64,000 bases of DNA from Sphingobacteriales bacterium. GTDB taxonomy: Bacteria > Bacteroidota > Bacteroidia > Chitinophagales > Chitinophagaceae. Positions 16,179 through 26,800 of the stretch are shown piece by piece. Numbering within the stretch: position 1 is the stretch's first letter; each line of letters begins with the position of its first letter. Location of the stretch: positions 62,001 through 126,000 of the forward strand of contig JAIXSZ010000063.1 of assembly GCA_027484425.1 (NCBI GenBank), in the 5' to 3' direction. The notes beneath the pieces were generated by a model. The model was given only the letters and a program-made list of their open reading frames with translations, made no database searches and had not been told where the DNA came from. The translations under genes were made by a program, and so were the position numbers.

Positions 16179-18716
16179 TTAATTAGTCGCACCCGCAGAT
16201 AAACCCAATGGGTTTCTTTTGCGGGTGTTCCATTTTACTAATTCTATCCAGATTATTGAAGCAAACCCAGTACCTACACACAACAATACCTGTTGTGTGG
16301 ACAATGGTTCGAAACCAAAGAATGCAGCTAATGGAGTAAGGTAAATCAGTAATCCTGAAAGCAGAATGGTGGACAATATAATGATGCTGACCAAATTGTT
16401 TTTGTACCTGAGGGTGGTTAAAAAGGAATAATAAAAAGAGCGGTTTGTCAATGTGAGAAATATATTGGCCGCTATCAGTGTACTAAATACCATAGTACGG
16501 GTTGTATTTTCGTTGGCATACTGATGTACAGCATATTGGTACACTAATAGCGTACCTGCTGTAATGACCAAGCCTTGTAGTATGCTTATAGTGAGCTCTC
16601 GCCAGTTGAAGAAAGTTACACTGAACAGTCGTGGTTTTACTTTCATGGTGTTGCCCTCAGTTGGCTCGTTTTCGTAAATTATGGAGCAGGTAGGTCCCAT
16701 TATCAACTCTAGAAAAATAATGTGTAGTGGCGAAAAAATATTTGGATATACCCAATTTAAAGCTAGTGGCACAAATACTGTAAGTATGATGGGTATGTGA
16801 ATGGATATGATGTATTGTATTGCCTTTTTGAGGTTGGCATAAATGCGCCTACCCATAGCTATGGCATCTATCATCTTGCTCAGGTCGTCGTCTGCAAGTA
16901 TGAGCGATGCGGCTTGTTTGGCTATTTCTGTACCTTTTTTGCCCATAGCTATACCTATATGTGCAGCTTTTAAAGCGGGTCCATCATTTACACCATCGCC
17001 TGTCATAGCCACAACTTGTCCGTTGGCTTTGAGGGCATTTATTATGCGTAGCTTGGCTTCTGGAAACATACGGGTGTATACTTGAGTCTCTGCTACTACT
17101 TTTCGCAGTTCGGTTTCTTCAAGTTCCATGAGTTCTCCACCAGATATGCTTTTTTCGTAGTTGCGTAGCCCTATTTGTTTGGCAATAGCAGTTGTTGTTT
17201 TCGCATTGTCGCCAGTTATAATTTTTACGTCTATACCGGCATCATAAAATGTTTCCAGAACTTCTTTTATATTTTGTTTGGGTGGATCGTAAAAGGCTAC
17301 TATGCCTTTAAAGTTGAATCTGAATTCTTGTTGGGTTATAGGGTAGTCAATGCCAGTATGCACGGTTTCGGCAACCCCTAGCAATCTGTATCCTTGTTGT
17401 GCCATTTGTTCTAATGCAGCATTTATGTATTCTTTTTGTAGGGAACTGAGGTTACTTACTGCTATTATGGCTTCTGGCGCCCCTTTAGCTGCTACTATTC
17501 TTACCCCTTCCTCATTCTCAAATACATGGGTCATCATAGGTGGTTTGCCGCCAAGTGCATATTCATGCACCATTTTATAGTGGCTACGCTCGTCAGTAGT
17601 ATGTGTTGCAATATATGCCTCGTGCAGTGCCACCTCCATAGGGTCGAAGGGGATAGGCTCGCTAGACCACATGGCCATTCTAATTACGTCAGCAGAATTG
17701 CTGCTTTCACCCTCACCATACTTTAGTGTTTCGTTGTCTGCCAGTGAGTACACATGCACGAGGCTCATTTTATTTTCAGTAAGAGTACCAGTTTTGTCAG
17801 TACATATTACAGTGGCGCTACCGAGTGTCTCCACAGTTTTCATTTGTTTTACCACTATGCCCAGCTTCATTAGACGCCATGCACCTAGTGCCATAAAAGT
17901 GGAGAATGCTACTGGTATTTCTTCAGGCAATATACTCATGGCAAGTGTAAGCGCCTTCAGCAGACTATCTATAACTAGTCTGGAGTGGTAATAATTCAGC
18001 CCCCAGACAATCACAAATACAATACTGCCCAATATCACCATGTTTTTTACAAAACCTGCTATTTGTAGCTCAAGAGGAGTTTTTTCTTCTTTTATTGAAT
18101 TGAGGCTATCGCCTATCATGCCTAGTTTGGTGCGGTTAGCCACTGCAGTCACCACTGCTACAGCCAGTCCACTGGCTACCGTGGTACCCATGTACACCTT
18201 ATTGTTCTCATCGGTAGTGTCTTTGGAAGCAGGCATAGACTCGCCCGTAATCACAGATTCATTTACCGAAAAGTCGTTACATTGATAAACAATGCCATCA
18301 GCCACCAGACAGTTGCCTTCTTCTGCAATCATGTAGTCGCCCACTACTATGTCTTCGCTGCTGATATCAACAATTTCATTATTTCTTATCACTTTTACCA
18401 TTGGCTGGGTCAGTTGTTCCAGCTGCTTCAGCGCTTTGCGGCTTTTGTTGTCTTGGTACAGAGATATTGCAGCAACTATTAAAATTGCAGCGGCCAGAAA
18501 CGCCCCATCGCCATAGTCGCCGCTTGCAAAGTATATAGTAGAGGTTACTAATAGTAGCAATACCATAGGCTCCTTAATTAAGCCTTTTACAGCAGCCACA
18601 ATAGCGCTTTGTTTGTGTTCTTCCAGTTTGTTTTTGCCATACTTAGCTCTGGCAGTGGTTACTTCCTGATTGCTGAGCCCTGTAATGTCTCCTAAACCAT
18701 AGTTGGTTCCGGTCAT
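16179..18716 (-). CDS. Cation-transporting P-type ATPase (P2-type, probable Ca2+ exporter)
   Basis: An 845-residue inner-membrane ion pump. In order: N-terminal cation-ATPase domain (LSNQEVTTARAKYGKN), actuator motif VITGESMP, the membrane motif ILPEEIPVAF, phosphorylation site CTDKTGTLTENK, and hinge GDGVNDGPALKAAHIGIAMG, then a C-terminal bundle of membrane segments. PEEIP in the fourth core membrane helix is the P2A (Ca2+) type signature, as opposed to the CPC of metal pumps. Length and layout match bacterial SERCA/PMR1-like pumps. It stands alone, and only 12 bp separate its stop from that of punA. Calcium specificity is inferred. Confidence 0.88.
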   Translation of the reverse strand: MTGTNYGLGDITGLSNQEVTTARAKYGKNKLEEHKQSAIVAAVKGLIKEPMVLLLLVTSTIYFASGDYGDGAFLAAAILIVAAISLYQDNKSRKALKQLEQLTQPMVKVIRNNEIVDISSEDIVVGDYMIAEEGNCLVADGIVYQCNDFSVNESVITGESMPASKDTTDENNKVYMGTTVASGLAVAVVTAVANRTKLGMIGDSLNSIKEEKTPLELQIAGFVKNMVILGSIVFVIVWGLNYYHSRLVIDSLLKALTLAMSILPEEIPVAFSTFMALGAWRLMKLGIVVKQMKTVETLGSATVICTDKTGTLTENKMSLVHVYSLADNETLKYGEGESSNSADVIRMAMWSSEPIPFDPMEVALHEAYIATHTTDERSHYKMVHEYALGGKPPMMTHVFENEEGVRIVAAKGAPEAIIAVSNLSSLQKEYINAALEQMAQQGYRLLGVAETVHTGIDYPITQQEFRFNFKGIVAFYDPPKQNIKEVLETFYDAGIDVKIITGDNAKTTTAIAKQIGLRNYEKSISGGELMELEETELRKVVAETQVYTRMFPEAKLRIINALKANGQVVAMTGDGVNDGPALKAAHIGIAMGKKGTEIAKQAASLILADDDLSKMIDAIAMGRRIYANLKKAIQYIISIHIPIILTVFVPLALNWVYPNIFSPLHIIFLELIMGPTCSIIYENEPTEGNTMKVKPRLFSVTFFNWRELTISILQGLVITAGTLLVYQYAVHQYANENTTRTMVFSTLIAANIFLTLTNRSFYYSFLTTLRYKNNLVSIIILSTILLSGLLIYLTPLAAFFGFEPLSTQQVLLCVGTGFASIIWIELVKWNTRKRNPLGLSAGATN
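16190..16227. terminator. Nested hairpin inside the 3' end of the ATPase gene
   Basis: Outer arms CACCCGCA (16190-16197) and TGCGGGTG (16220-16227) enclose inner arms AAACCC (16201-16206) and GGGTTT (16210-16215). It sits 24 bp past the punA stop and within the last codons of the convergent ATPase gene. It may end punA transcription; a poor U tract makes this tentative. Confidence 0.4.
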
Positions 18717-18903
18717 AGATTTGTGTTGTGTGTGGCAATAATTCCATTGTAAATGTACAGATCATAAGTAATGATTAATAGAGTAATAATGCTAATGGGA
18801 TGTGCAGAAGCATTAAGTATTTGTTCGTAAGTAGGTGGTCGGGATAATCTTTTCTGTTCGTCTATCTATGTTATGAAGTCAAAATGACTATTTTTGGTAC
18901 ATC

Positions 18904-19398
18904 ATGAATAGGGCAGCTATTGTAATATTTTTACTGATGTGCAATTTGGCAGCATTTGCGCAAAAAACAACCAATGGCGCTAAGCCTACAGCACGTAAAT
19001 TATTGTTGCCACAAGCCTATTTTGCTAAAACTAATTTTTCGGGTGGTGTCGTTAGAAAAGACACGCTCAGCAAGATGCTGAAAAAAGGTATTGCTGTAAG
19101 AGATTCTTTAGGCAATGCTTACAAGGTGTATGGCTTCGAATTTGGGTATGCTGAGCGTGGCTGGTTTGATGATTCTGCTGCAAATCCCGTTTTAATGGTA
19201 GATTATCTAACAGAGTATTGTTTGGGTGATACACTTAGCGGTGGTATAACATCCAGTATTTATGAGAGATTGAAACCAGGTGACACTCTTTTCATCAACA
19301 GAGTGAGCGTATATAAAAACACAAAGGGAAAAAGAGAATCGTTGACAGAAGACGACATTATATTATGTAAAGGTATAAAGTGTGTTATTGCTAAATAG
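18904..19398 (+). CDS. Small secreted protein of unknown function
   Basis: A 164-residue protein with a signal peptide (1-19, ending AAFAQ). The mature part is beta-rich, and the C-terminal half contains YERLKPGDTLFINRVSVYKNTKGK, a pattern of 'parameter, GDTLFI, V' that distantly recalls the C-terminal domains of GldM-like gliding and secretion proteins. No catalytic residues were recognised. TATTTTTG at 18889-18896 is a plausible -7 element only 7 bp before the ATG. No partner gene is adjacent, and the resemblance to GldM is too weak to name it. Confidence 0.6.
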   Translation: MNRAAIVIFLLMCNLAAFAQKTTNGAKPTARKLLLPQAYFAKTNFSGGVVRKDTLSKMLKKGIAVRDSLGNAYKVYGFEFGYAERGWFDDSAANPVLMVDYLTEYCLGDTLSGGITSSIYERLKPGDTLFINRVSVYKNTKGKRESLTEDDIILCKGIKCVIAK

Positions 19399-19496
19399 TC
19401 ACTTATTCTATAGTTGTATCAACAAAATCTTACCAATTCCTGATTCTAGTTCTGTTGTTTGTGGTTTGATTGCTGGTACTTTGCCTAAAAAACCTC

Positions 19497-21707
19497 ATGG
19501 CAGTTCTTAAACGAGTTTTTCCAGTGACTGGAATGAGCTGTGCGTCCTGTGCTACTAGCATAGAAAAAGTTATGGGTGCTCAAAAAGGTATACGTAGTGC
19601 TAGTGTTAATTATGCCAATGGAAATGCCCTCATAGAATATGACGAAGCCATTGTTAATCCAGAAAAAATAAAGACTGCTGTAAAAGCTGCTGGTTATGAC
19701 CTTGTAGTGAGCACTGAGGCAGGTGCAGCAGACGATAATTCCCAAAAAACTTTTGCTTTACTAAAAAGAAGAGCAATTGTAGCTACAGTTTTTGCCACTC
19801 CCTTATTCATTATAGGCATGTTTGCTATGAATATGCCCTACGCCAACAATATAATGTGGGCTTTAGCCACTCCTGTTTTATTTTATTCCGGTTCACGCTT
19901 TTTTATGGGTGCAATGCGTCATGCCCAACATGGGGTAGTAAATATGGATACATTGGTGGCGCTAAGCACAGGTATAGCCTATTTGTATAGCATCTTCAAT
20001 ACTTTATTTCCTCAGTTTTGGATGAGCAGAGGCATGCAGGGTCATGTATACTTTGAGGCATCGGCGGTTGTTATCACGTTTGTATTGCTGGGTAAGCTAT
20101 TGGAGGAGAAAGCAAAGTCTACTACTTCATCAGCTATCAAAAAACTGATGGGCCTGCAGCCGCAGACAGTGGTGCGTATGTCGCCAACAGGTACTCAAGA
20201 GCTAGTGGATATCACTAATGTATTGCCGGGAGATATACTGCTAGCTAAACCAGGGGAGCGCATAGCGGTAGATGGTAGTGTAGAGGATGGTGTGTCATTC
20301 GTCGATGAAAGTATGATAACTGGTGAGCCTGTACCAGTGGAGAAAACTAACGGAATGCCTGTATATGCAGGTACTATAAACCAGAAAGGAAGTTTTACCT
20401 ATAACGCCGCCAAAGTAGGTGCAGATACGTTGCTGGCGCACATCATAAAAATGGTACAAGCGGCGCAGGGTAGTAAAGCGCCAGTGCAGCAATTGGTAGA
20501 TAAAATAGCGGCTATATTTGTGCCCATAGTAATGGGAATTGCTTTGCTCAGTTTTGGGTTGTGGGTGGTGCTGGGTGGTAATGACGGCTGGGTGCTTGGT
20601 TTTTCAGCATTTGTAACGGTTTTGGTTATTGCTTGTCCCTGTGCATTGGGCTTGGCAACCCCTACAGCCATCATAGCAGGCATAGGAAAGGGGGCAGGAA
20701 ATGGTATCTTGATAAAAGATGCTCGTAGCCTAGAAGATGCAAGAAAAGTAAATGCTGTTGTGCTAGATAAGACAGGCACTATAACCTATGGCAAACCACA
20801 AGTGACAAAATTACAATGGGCTGTAGAGGCAGATGAGCATTTATTGCAGTCTGTGCTGTATAGTATGGAACAGCTTTCTGAGCATCCGCTAGCCGGTGCG
20901 CTGGTACAGCACCTGAAAGCTAATGGTGCTGAGGAGTTGCCGGTCAACTCGTTTAGTAGTATTCCAGGTGGAGGAATAACGGGTTTCTGCAACCGTACTT
21001 TATATTTTGCTGGTACGTCTGTTTTATTGCAGTCTATGAGTATAAATATCCCAAGTGATATGCACCGTGATGCTGATATATTGGCTCAGCAGGCAAATAC
21101 CATTATTTGGTTCTCAGACCATGCAAAGGTATTAGGTTTTGCAGCACTTACAGACACCATAAAGCCCAGCTCTACTACAGCCATAGCGCAGCTACAGCAA
21201 ATGGGCATTGAAGTATGTATGCTAACAGGCGACAATGATTATGCTGCTAAAGCCATAGCCCAACAGGTAGGTATAACGCATGTGGAGGCGGGTGTATCGC
21301 CTGCTGGAAAAGCGGCATTTATAAAACAACTGCAAGACACTGGAAAGATAGTGGCAATGGTGGGCGATGGAATCAATGATAGTCAGGCGCTTGCATTGGC
21401 AGATGTAAGTATAGCAATGGGCAAGGGGGCAGATATAGCAATGGAGGTAGCAGGTATTACCATCATATCTTCGGATCTTGCAGCAATAGCCCAATCCATT
21501 AACCTATCTCGCAAAACTGCCTCACTTATCAGGCAAAATTTGTTTTGGGCGTTTATTTATAACGTTATAGGCATACCCATTGCAGCAGGTATACTGTATC
21601 CCGTAAATGGTTTTTTGCTGAATCCAATGATAGCTGGTGGGGCAATGGCACTCAGTTCGGTATCGGTAGTAGCTAATAGTCTGCGGCTGAAGTGGATGCA
21701 GCTATAA
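19497..21707 (+). CDS. copA: Copper-translocating P1B-type ATPase
   Basis: Exports Cu(I) from the cytoplasm. From the ATG at 19497 the protein has 736 residues. It has one N-terminal heavy-metal domain (GMSCASC, about 11-17), the actuator loop SMITGEPVPVEK, the transmembrane metal site CPCALGLATP, phosphorylation motif DKTGTITYG, the P1B-specific SEHPLA and hinge GDGINDSQALALAD. The late membrane helices carry YNVIGIPIAAG and MALSSVSVVANSLRL, the Asn-Tyr and Met-Ser residues of the Cu(I) P1B-1 group. The frame also opens at a TTG at 19470, which is less likely. No metal regulator is next to it. Confidence 0.93.
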   Translation: MAVLKRVFPVTGMSCASCATSIEKVMGAQKGIRSASVNYANGNALIEYDEAIVNPEKIKTAVKAAGYDLVVSTEAGAADDNSQKTFALLKRRAIVATVFATPLFIIGMFAMNMPYANNIMWALATPVLFYSGSRFFMGAMRHAQHGVVNMDTLVALSTGIAYLYSIFNTLFPQFWMSRGMQGHVYFEASAVVITFVLLGKLLEEKAKSTTSSAIKKLMGLQPQTVVRMSPTGTQELVDITNVLPGDILLAKPGERIAVDGSVEDGVSFVDESMITGEPVPVEKTNGMPVYAGTINQKGSFTYNAAKVGADTLLAHIIKMVQAAQGSKAPVQQLVDKIAAIFVPIVMGIALLSFGLWVVLGGNDGWVLGFSAFVTVLVIACPCALGLATPTAIIAGIGKGAGNGILIKDARSLEDARKVNAVVLDKTGTITYGKPQVTKLQWAVEADEHLLQSVLYSMEQLSEHPLAGALVQHLKANGAEELPVNSFSSIPGGGITGFCNRTLYFAGTSVLLQSMSINIPSDMHRDADILAQQANTIIWFSDHAKVLGFAALTDTIKPSSTTAIAQLQQMGIEVCMLTGDNDYAAKAIAQQVGITHVEAGVSPAGKAAFIKQLQDTGKIVAMVGDGINDSQALALADVSIAMGKGADIAMEVAGITIISSDLAAIAQSINLSRKTASLIRQNLFWAFIYNVIGIPIAAGILYPVNGFLLNPMIAGGAMALSSVSVVANSLRLKWMQL

Positions 21708-21711
21708 ACAG

Positions 21712-21741
21712 TTGTATTCTTTTGTAAACAATGTACTTTTG
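21712..21741 (+). promoter_or_regulatory. Promoter TTG-N19-TACTTTTG ahead of the YoaK-like gene
   Basis: TTG at 21712-21714 and TACTTTTG at 21734-21741 are 19 bp apart, the spacing expected for the main Bacteroidota sigma factor. The ATG follows 31 bp later. Confidence 0.6.
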
Positions 21742-21772
21742 CTAATGAACTTAGAAGTTAGTATTAAAATTT

Positions 21773-22498
21773 ATGTTTAGGCATCGGGGAAGTTCAAGAA
21801 CATTTACCGATAATTTTCGTTTAGCTGCTTTTTTGTCTTTTACCTCAGGTATTGTCAATATATGCGGTGTGTTGGCTGTAGGAATACTTACTACAAATGT
21901 CACTGGTCATTTCGCTTTTTTTGCTCAAAACATGATGGCAAAAAGGTACTTGATAGGGATTGAGTACTTATTGTTTATTCTTGTATTTCTGTTGGGGTCA
22001 TTTGTATCTAATTTTCTGGCTGAATATTTTATTGCTAAAAAGAAGAAGGCACCTCACAATGCTGCAATTTTTATTGAGATTTTTACTTTGCTTTTTTTGG
22101 CCACAGTTGGTCTTGGTGGAATTGACACAGAAAAGTATGCTTACCTAATAGCTACTTTAATGCTATTTGCGATGGGCATTCAAAATTCGTTGGTAAGTAA
22201 AGTATCTAACTCCATAGTAAGAACTACTCATCTTACAGGTCTGTTTACAGATTTAGGAATTGAGTTATCGCAGTTGTTTTTTTACAAAGAGACTGAACAA
22301 CGTAGTTTGCTTTTGCATAGTATAAGTCTCAGGCTTAGTATTATATTCTTCTTTTTTCTTGGCTGCATATTAGGTGGCGTTGCATATTTATCTTTTCAGC
22401 TCAAAACATTGTATTTGGCAGCCTTGGTGGTTTCAGTGGCCCTTGTGTATGATAACTTTGTAATTGCTGTGTATAAGTTTCGTAAGCGGTTTAAGTAG
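21773..22498 (+). CDS. YoaK family (DUF1275) membrane protein
   Basis: A 241-residue inner-membrane protein with about six hydrophobic helices. The N-terminal FRLAAFLSFTSGIVNICGVL and the central VSKVSNSIVRTTHLTGLFTD are the characteristic DUF1275/YoaK signatures (S-G-x-x-D/N near the first helix; T-T-x-x-T-G in the fourth). Family members are predicted small-molecule transporters but none has a settled substrate. It starts 65 bp after copA with its own promoter, so a link to copper is not implied. Confidence 0.85.
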   Translation: MFRHRGSSRTFTDNFRLAAFLSFTSGIVNICGVLAVGILTTNVTGHFAFFAQNMMAKRYLIGIEYLLFILVFLLGSFVSNFLAEYFIAKKKKAPHNAAIFIEIFTLLFLATVGLGGIDTEKYAYLIATLMLFAMGIQNSLVSKVSNSIVRTTHLTGLFTDLGIELSQLFFYKETEQRSLLLHSISLRLSIIFFFFLGCILGGVAYLSFQLKTLYLAALVVSVALVYDNFVIAVYKFRKRFK

Positions 22499-22547
22499 GT
22501 GAAGTTTAGCCTATTAACTGCAATGGTCTGATATTGTTTAGTAGTTC

Positions 22548-23552
22548 CTAGAATCTATTACATACCATTTGTTTTCTACTGTTTTTAGAGGGTTGCATGG
22601 CATGGGTTATGCTTAGTTCTACAGCATTGTTGTAGTATACTCTTTTAGGGTTCGATATACCATAGTCTACAGCTATCGCTGCTCGCCAGCAGAAACGGTT
22701 TACGCCTGCTGTTACTGAGTGCATATCTCCTGACCTGTACCACAATCCTGCAAACAAAGAGGTTTGTTTTTTGCTCTTTTTTAGGTGATACATAAATTCA
22801 TTACCAGCTATATAGTTGGTGGTGGTTGATTGTTTTATGTGTACAAAACATGGGCGTAGTTGCCAACGATTAGTCAGATAAACATTACCGCCGAAACTTA
22901 AAACTTGTCTTTTATCAAGACCGACTGAAATTCTTTGTCTTTCACGCAATGCATCACTTTCACTATTGAAATTATTGATGCTATATGCTACAATGTAATT
23001 AAACTTATTGCCTACTGAATGTGATACCGAGCCACCTAAGTCAATATTGTAATAATTAGTACCAACAATCAAGTAATTAAATGGTGAGAGGTAATTATTT
23101 TTGTAAGTAAAGTAGTCAAAAGATGCGTCGTGGTAATAGGACGCTACACCTCCAGTTATACCAATGGCAATATCTAGCAGGTTTTTTTCGTCTGCTTTTA
23201 TTATTTTATGAGCAGATAAACTGGCATTTGTAGACATGTTAGAAGAGCTGTAAAAATCATTCTTCATTTTATACCTGTTAATGAAAAATCCGCCTCCAAT
23301 AAAATTTCCGTTTTTTAGCGTTATCAAAGGTCCGTCTGCCGATATGTTGGAATTGTTGTATGGTAAATAAGAGTAGAGGCTTGCAAACCTATGATTGGCT
23401 ATCACTCTTATTTTACCTAGTGTGTTGCCTGCAAATGCAGGATTAAGGATGAGTGGGGTAGCATCTACCAAGGTGTGCTGTATGTTTTGTGCTAGGGTGT
23501 TGAAGCTCGGTATGCAGAATATAGTAGATGCGATAAGTGTAATAGTGCGCAT
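22548..23552 (-). CDS. PorP/SprF family type IX secretion system membrane protein
   Basis: A 334-residue outer-membrane protein with a signal peptide (about 1-21, ending TLAQ), followed by the family signature TPLILNPAFAG near residue 33. The rest is a barrel of about 14 strands. PorP/SprF proteins work with the T9SS, and in Flavobacterium SprF is needed for secretion of the giant adhesin SprB; paralogues usually sit beside the gene for the large protein they serve. Here it diverges from the 12.6-kb repeat gene, 270 bp away, which suggests that protein as the client. Confidence 0.9.
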   Translation of the reverse strand: MRTITLIASTIFCIPSFNTLAQNIQHTLVDATPLILNPAFAGNTLGKIRVIANHRFASLYSYLPYNNSNISADGPLITLKNGNFIGGGFFINRYKMKNDFYSSSNMSTNASLSAHKIIKADEKNLLDIAIGITGGVASYYHDASFDYFTYKNNYLSPFNYLIVGTNYYNIDLGGSVSHSVGNKFNYIVAYSINNFNSESDALRERQRISVGLDKRQVLSFGGNVYLTNRWQLRPCFVHIKQSTTTNYIAGNEFMYHLKKSKKQTSLFAGLWYRSGDMHSVTAGVNRFCWRAAIAVDYGISNPKRVYYNNAVELSITHAMQPSKNSRKQMVCNRF

Positions 23553-23746
23553 AGTGTGTTGATAAAAAGGTGAAAAGTGAGGAATTCTTCAAAACGAAAG
23601 ATTTACCTTGATTATTATTTTTTATTACTGATATTTTATTGAAAATATAAAAAACGACAATTGTGGCTTTGAAAAGTGCAGTTTTTTGAAGAAAAATAGC
23701 AATAAAACTGTCAAAACTAAACTGACATAATTTATTTACAATTTTT

Positions 23747-23754
23747 TATCTTTG
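23747..23754 (+). promoter_or_regulatory. Promoter -7 element TATCTTTG ahead of the giant repeat gene
   Basis: Exact TAnnTTTG match, 68 bp before the ATG at 23823, in an AT-rich divergent intergenic region. No clear TTG -33 element was found. A small hairpin (23773-23792, arms CTGGTTTT and AAAACCGG) follows in the leader. Confidence 0.45.
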
Positions 23755-23822
23755 TAATAATAGGGCTTCTTCTGGTTTTTGTTAAAACCGGTAGGGGATT
23801 TATTGCAGTTAAACTACAACAA

Positions 23823-26800
23823 ATGGGGAATGTGTTTTTGCGCTTTATGCCATCTGTTTTTTCAGGTTGTGCGTTGCGTGAAATGTTTTTGAAAATATTG
23901 CTGTTGATTGCATTGTTGTACGGAGTGCAGCATAGTGCAATTGCCGCTGTTACTGTATTGCCGGGTACTGGTGGTACGGGCATATGCAGCAATAGGGCAG
24001 TGGGTGGTCCTGCGCCAGCATTTACCAGTTTGGGGTCAATACTCATTACAGAGGGTATCAATTCAGATTTTGGTATTGGTACCAATACGCTTGTGTTGCA
24101 ACCACCTACAGGTTGGCAGTTTAGTGGTTCGTTGCCAGCCATAACCTACATAACGGGTTCTAATATTACAGGGGTTTCAGGTTTTATAAGTAGTACTGCG
24201 CTCACTGTCAACATCAGTGCAATTGGCACTACTATGGCAGATCAGGTAATGATAACGGGGCTGCAGGTGCAGCCACTCAGCACTACTGCTGCTGCTGGTA
24301 ACATAGTAGCTTCAATGGCGTCTGGGATAGTAGGCGTATCGCTGGGCGTAGGCGGCACTAACTTTGGTTCACTATCGGTTACAGCACCCGTGACGCCATC
24401 TGTTACGCTGACTTCAACGCCTTCTGGCGCTTTTTGTCCGGGTACTAACGTCGTGTTTACACCCATACCTGTAAATGGTGGGTCGCCTACATTTACTTGG
24501 ACGCTCAATGGAATTGATGTGTCTATAGGTAGTAGCTACACTAATAATTCACTATCAAACGGCAATACTATTAGTTGCCGCATGAATAGTAGTGTGGGAT
24601 GTGTTACCACAAATCCGGTTTTCTCCAACACTATTGTAGCTACTGTGCTAGTAGCTCCGGCACCAATTACTGGGTCCAATATTGTTTGTCCGGGCAATAC
24701 CATAGCTCAGGCATGTGCTACTAGCGGTGGCGTATGGAGCAGTACTATTCCTTCTGTAGCCACTATCAGTACTACTGGTGTAGTAACAGGGGTAGCGGCA
24801 GGCACTACTACAATTTCCTATACAGCCGGTGGCTGTGCATCTAGAAGGACAGTTTTTGTGAATAACCCACCATTGGCACCAGTACTTACCCCTACGGTTT
24901 CTACTATATGCGATGCTACAGGTCTTACCATCACTGCTGCTGCTGGAGTGGCTCCCACCACTATATTGTCGCAAAATTTTAATAGTGGTGTAGCACCATG
25001 GACAGTTGATACAATAGGCAGTATCAGTATTTTGCCTGGCTCAGAGTGGAAAGCCTGTGCAGATAGTTATCTTAACGAGCAGGGGTGGTATAGAAGTCCC
25101 GACTCTAGTACGTTTGTAATGGCTAATGCCGACACTTCTGGTTCATCTTCTACTTTGTCTACACGGCTTACTTCTCCCTCCTTTTCGTTGGCTTTGTATT
25201 CTGCGGCTACACTTACCTTTCAACATGCGTATGACTACTGGGCACCCGGCGATATCAATGTGAATTTGGAAATATCTACTAATGGCGGAGCTACATGGAC
25301 CGTCATCAATAACTATTTAGGTGCTAGTGTGGGTGGAAAGATGTCATTCGTTGGACAGTCTTTTTCGCTTAATGCATATTTGGGCAATTCCAACGTCAGA
25401 ATCAGATTCAATTACAGGTCTACATTTGGCTATTATTGGGCTATAGATAATATTCTCATTACAGGTGTAACGGGGGTAGTGACGCCCACCTGGTCGCCTG
25501 TCACGCATTTGTATACTAACGCCGCGTATACTATACCTTACACAGCGGGTACTGCTACCAACACGGTGTATGTGTATCCTACGGGTATTACTTCTCCTAC
25601 TGTTATCACCTATACAGCTACTGCTACGGCAGGAGCTTGCAGCAACACAGCTACAACGGTAGTTTCGGTCAATCCTGCTCCAGGTATCACTTCTGGTGCA
25701 CTGAATTTATGCACTGGTATCAGTACTACTCTAACTAACAGTGCGGCTGGAGGTACATGGGTTAGTGGCAATACAGCAGTTGCTACTGTTGGATCGGCTA
25801 CAGGTTTGGTAACAGGTGTGTCTACCGGTACCGCAGCTATTAGTTACATATTGGGGGCAAGTTGTGCTGCTATATCGGTTGTCACGGTTAGTAATAGCCC
25901 ACCAGCCATAACTGGCGATGCTAATGTTTGTTTGGGCACAACAGATACATTGCAAAATGCTGTTGCAGGTGGTACCTGGAGTAGTAGTAACACCACTGTA
26001 GCCACGGTAGATACTTTTTCTGGAGTAGTTAACGGTCTGGCATTGGGCACTGCCAACATTACTTATTCCATTGGGGTTGGGTGCAGAGCTGTTCGTCAGG
26101 TTACTGTGCAACCTTTACCAGCATTAATTACAGGTCCTTCCGTAGTATGTGCTACTCAGTCTATTGCTCTGGCAAATGCTACAACTGGAGGAACATGGCA
26201 GAGCGGCAATGCTTCAATAGCTACAATAGGGTCTGCTACCGGAGTGTTGGCTGGCGTATCCAATGGTACTGCCACTATATCATACCGGCTTACAGCTACT
26301 GGATGTACCGCTACACGAATTATTACCGTCAATCCATTGTCGGCTATTTCTGGAGATACTACCACCTGTTTGGGCGCAACAACAACACTATCCAACACTG
26401 CCTTGGGCGGTACATGGTCGTCATCTAATACTAGTACATTAACTATTGGTGCCGCTACAGGCATCGTTAATGGGGTTGGTTTGGGTACATCTATTATAAG
26501 TTACACGCTGTCAACAGGTTGTGTTGCCAGCAGAACAATGACTGTTTATCCTCTTCCTGCCGATATTACTGGTGCCACAACAGTCTGTGTAGGTGTTAGT
26601 ACTACACTAGCCAATGCCACTAGTGGCGGTAGCTGGACGAGCAGTAATACGACTATTGCTAATGTAGGCGCAGCAACTGGAGTAGTAACAGGGGTAAATG
26701 CCGGTATTGTAACGATTACTTATACTGCAGCTACTGGTTGTTTCAAGACAACAACTATTACTGTAAATCCCGTACCAGCTGCCATAACAGGTATCGCTAC

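Noticed and set aside
17350-18285. Open frames on the plus strand opposite the P-type ATPase.
   Set aside because: They are shadows of a long conserved gene and have no similarity to known families.
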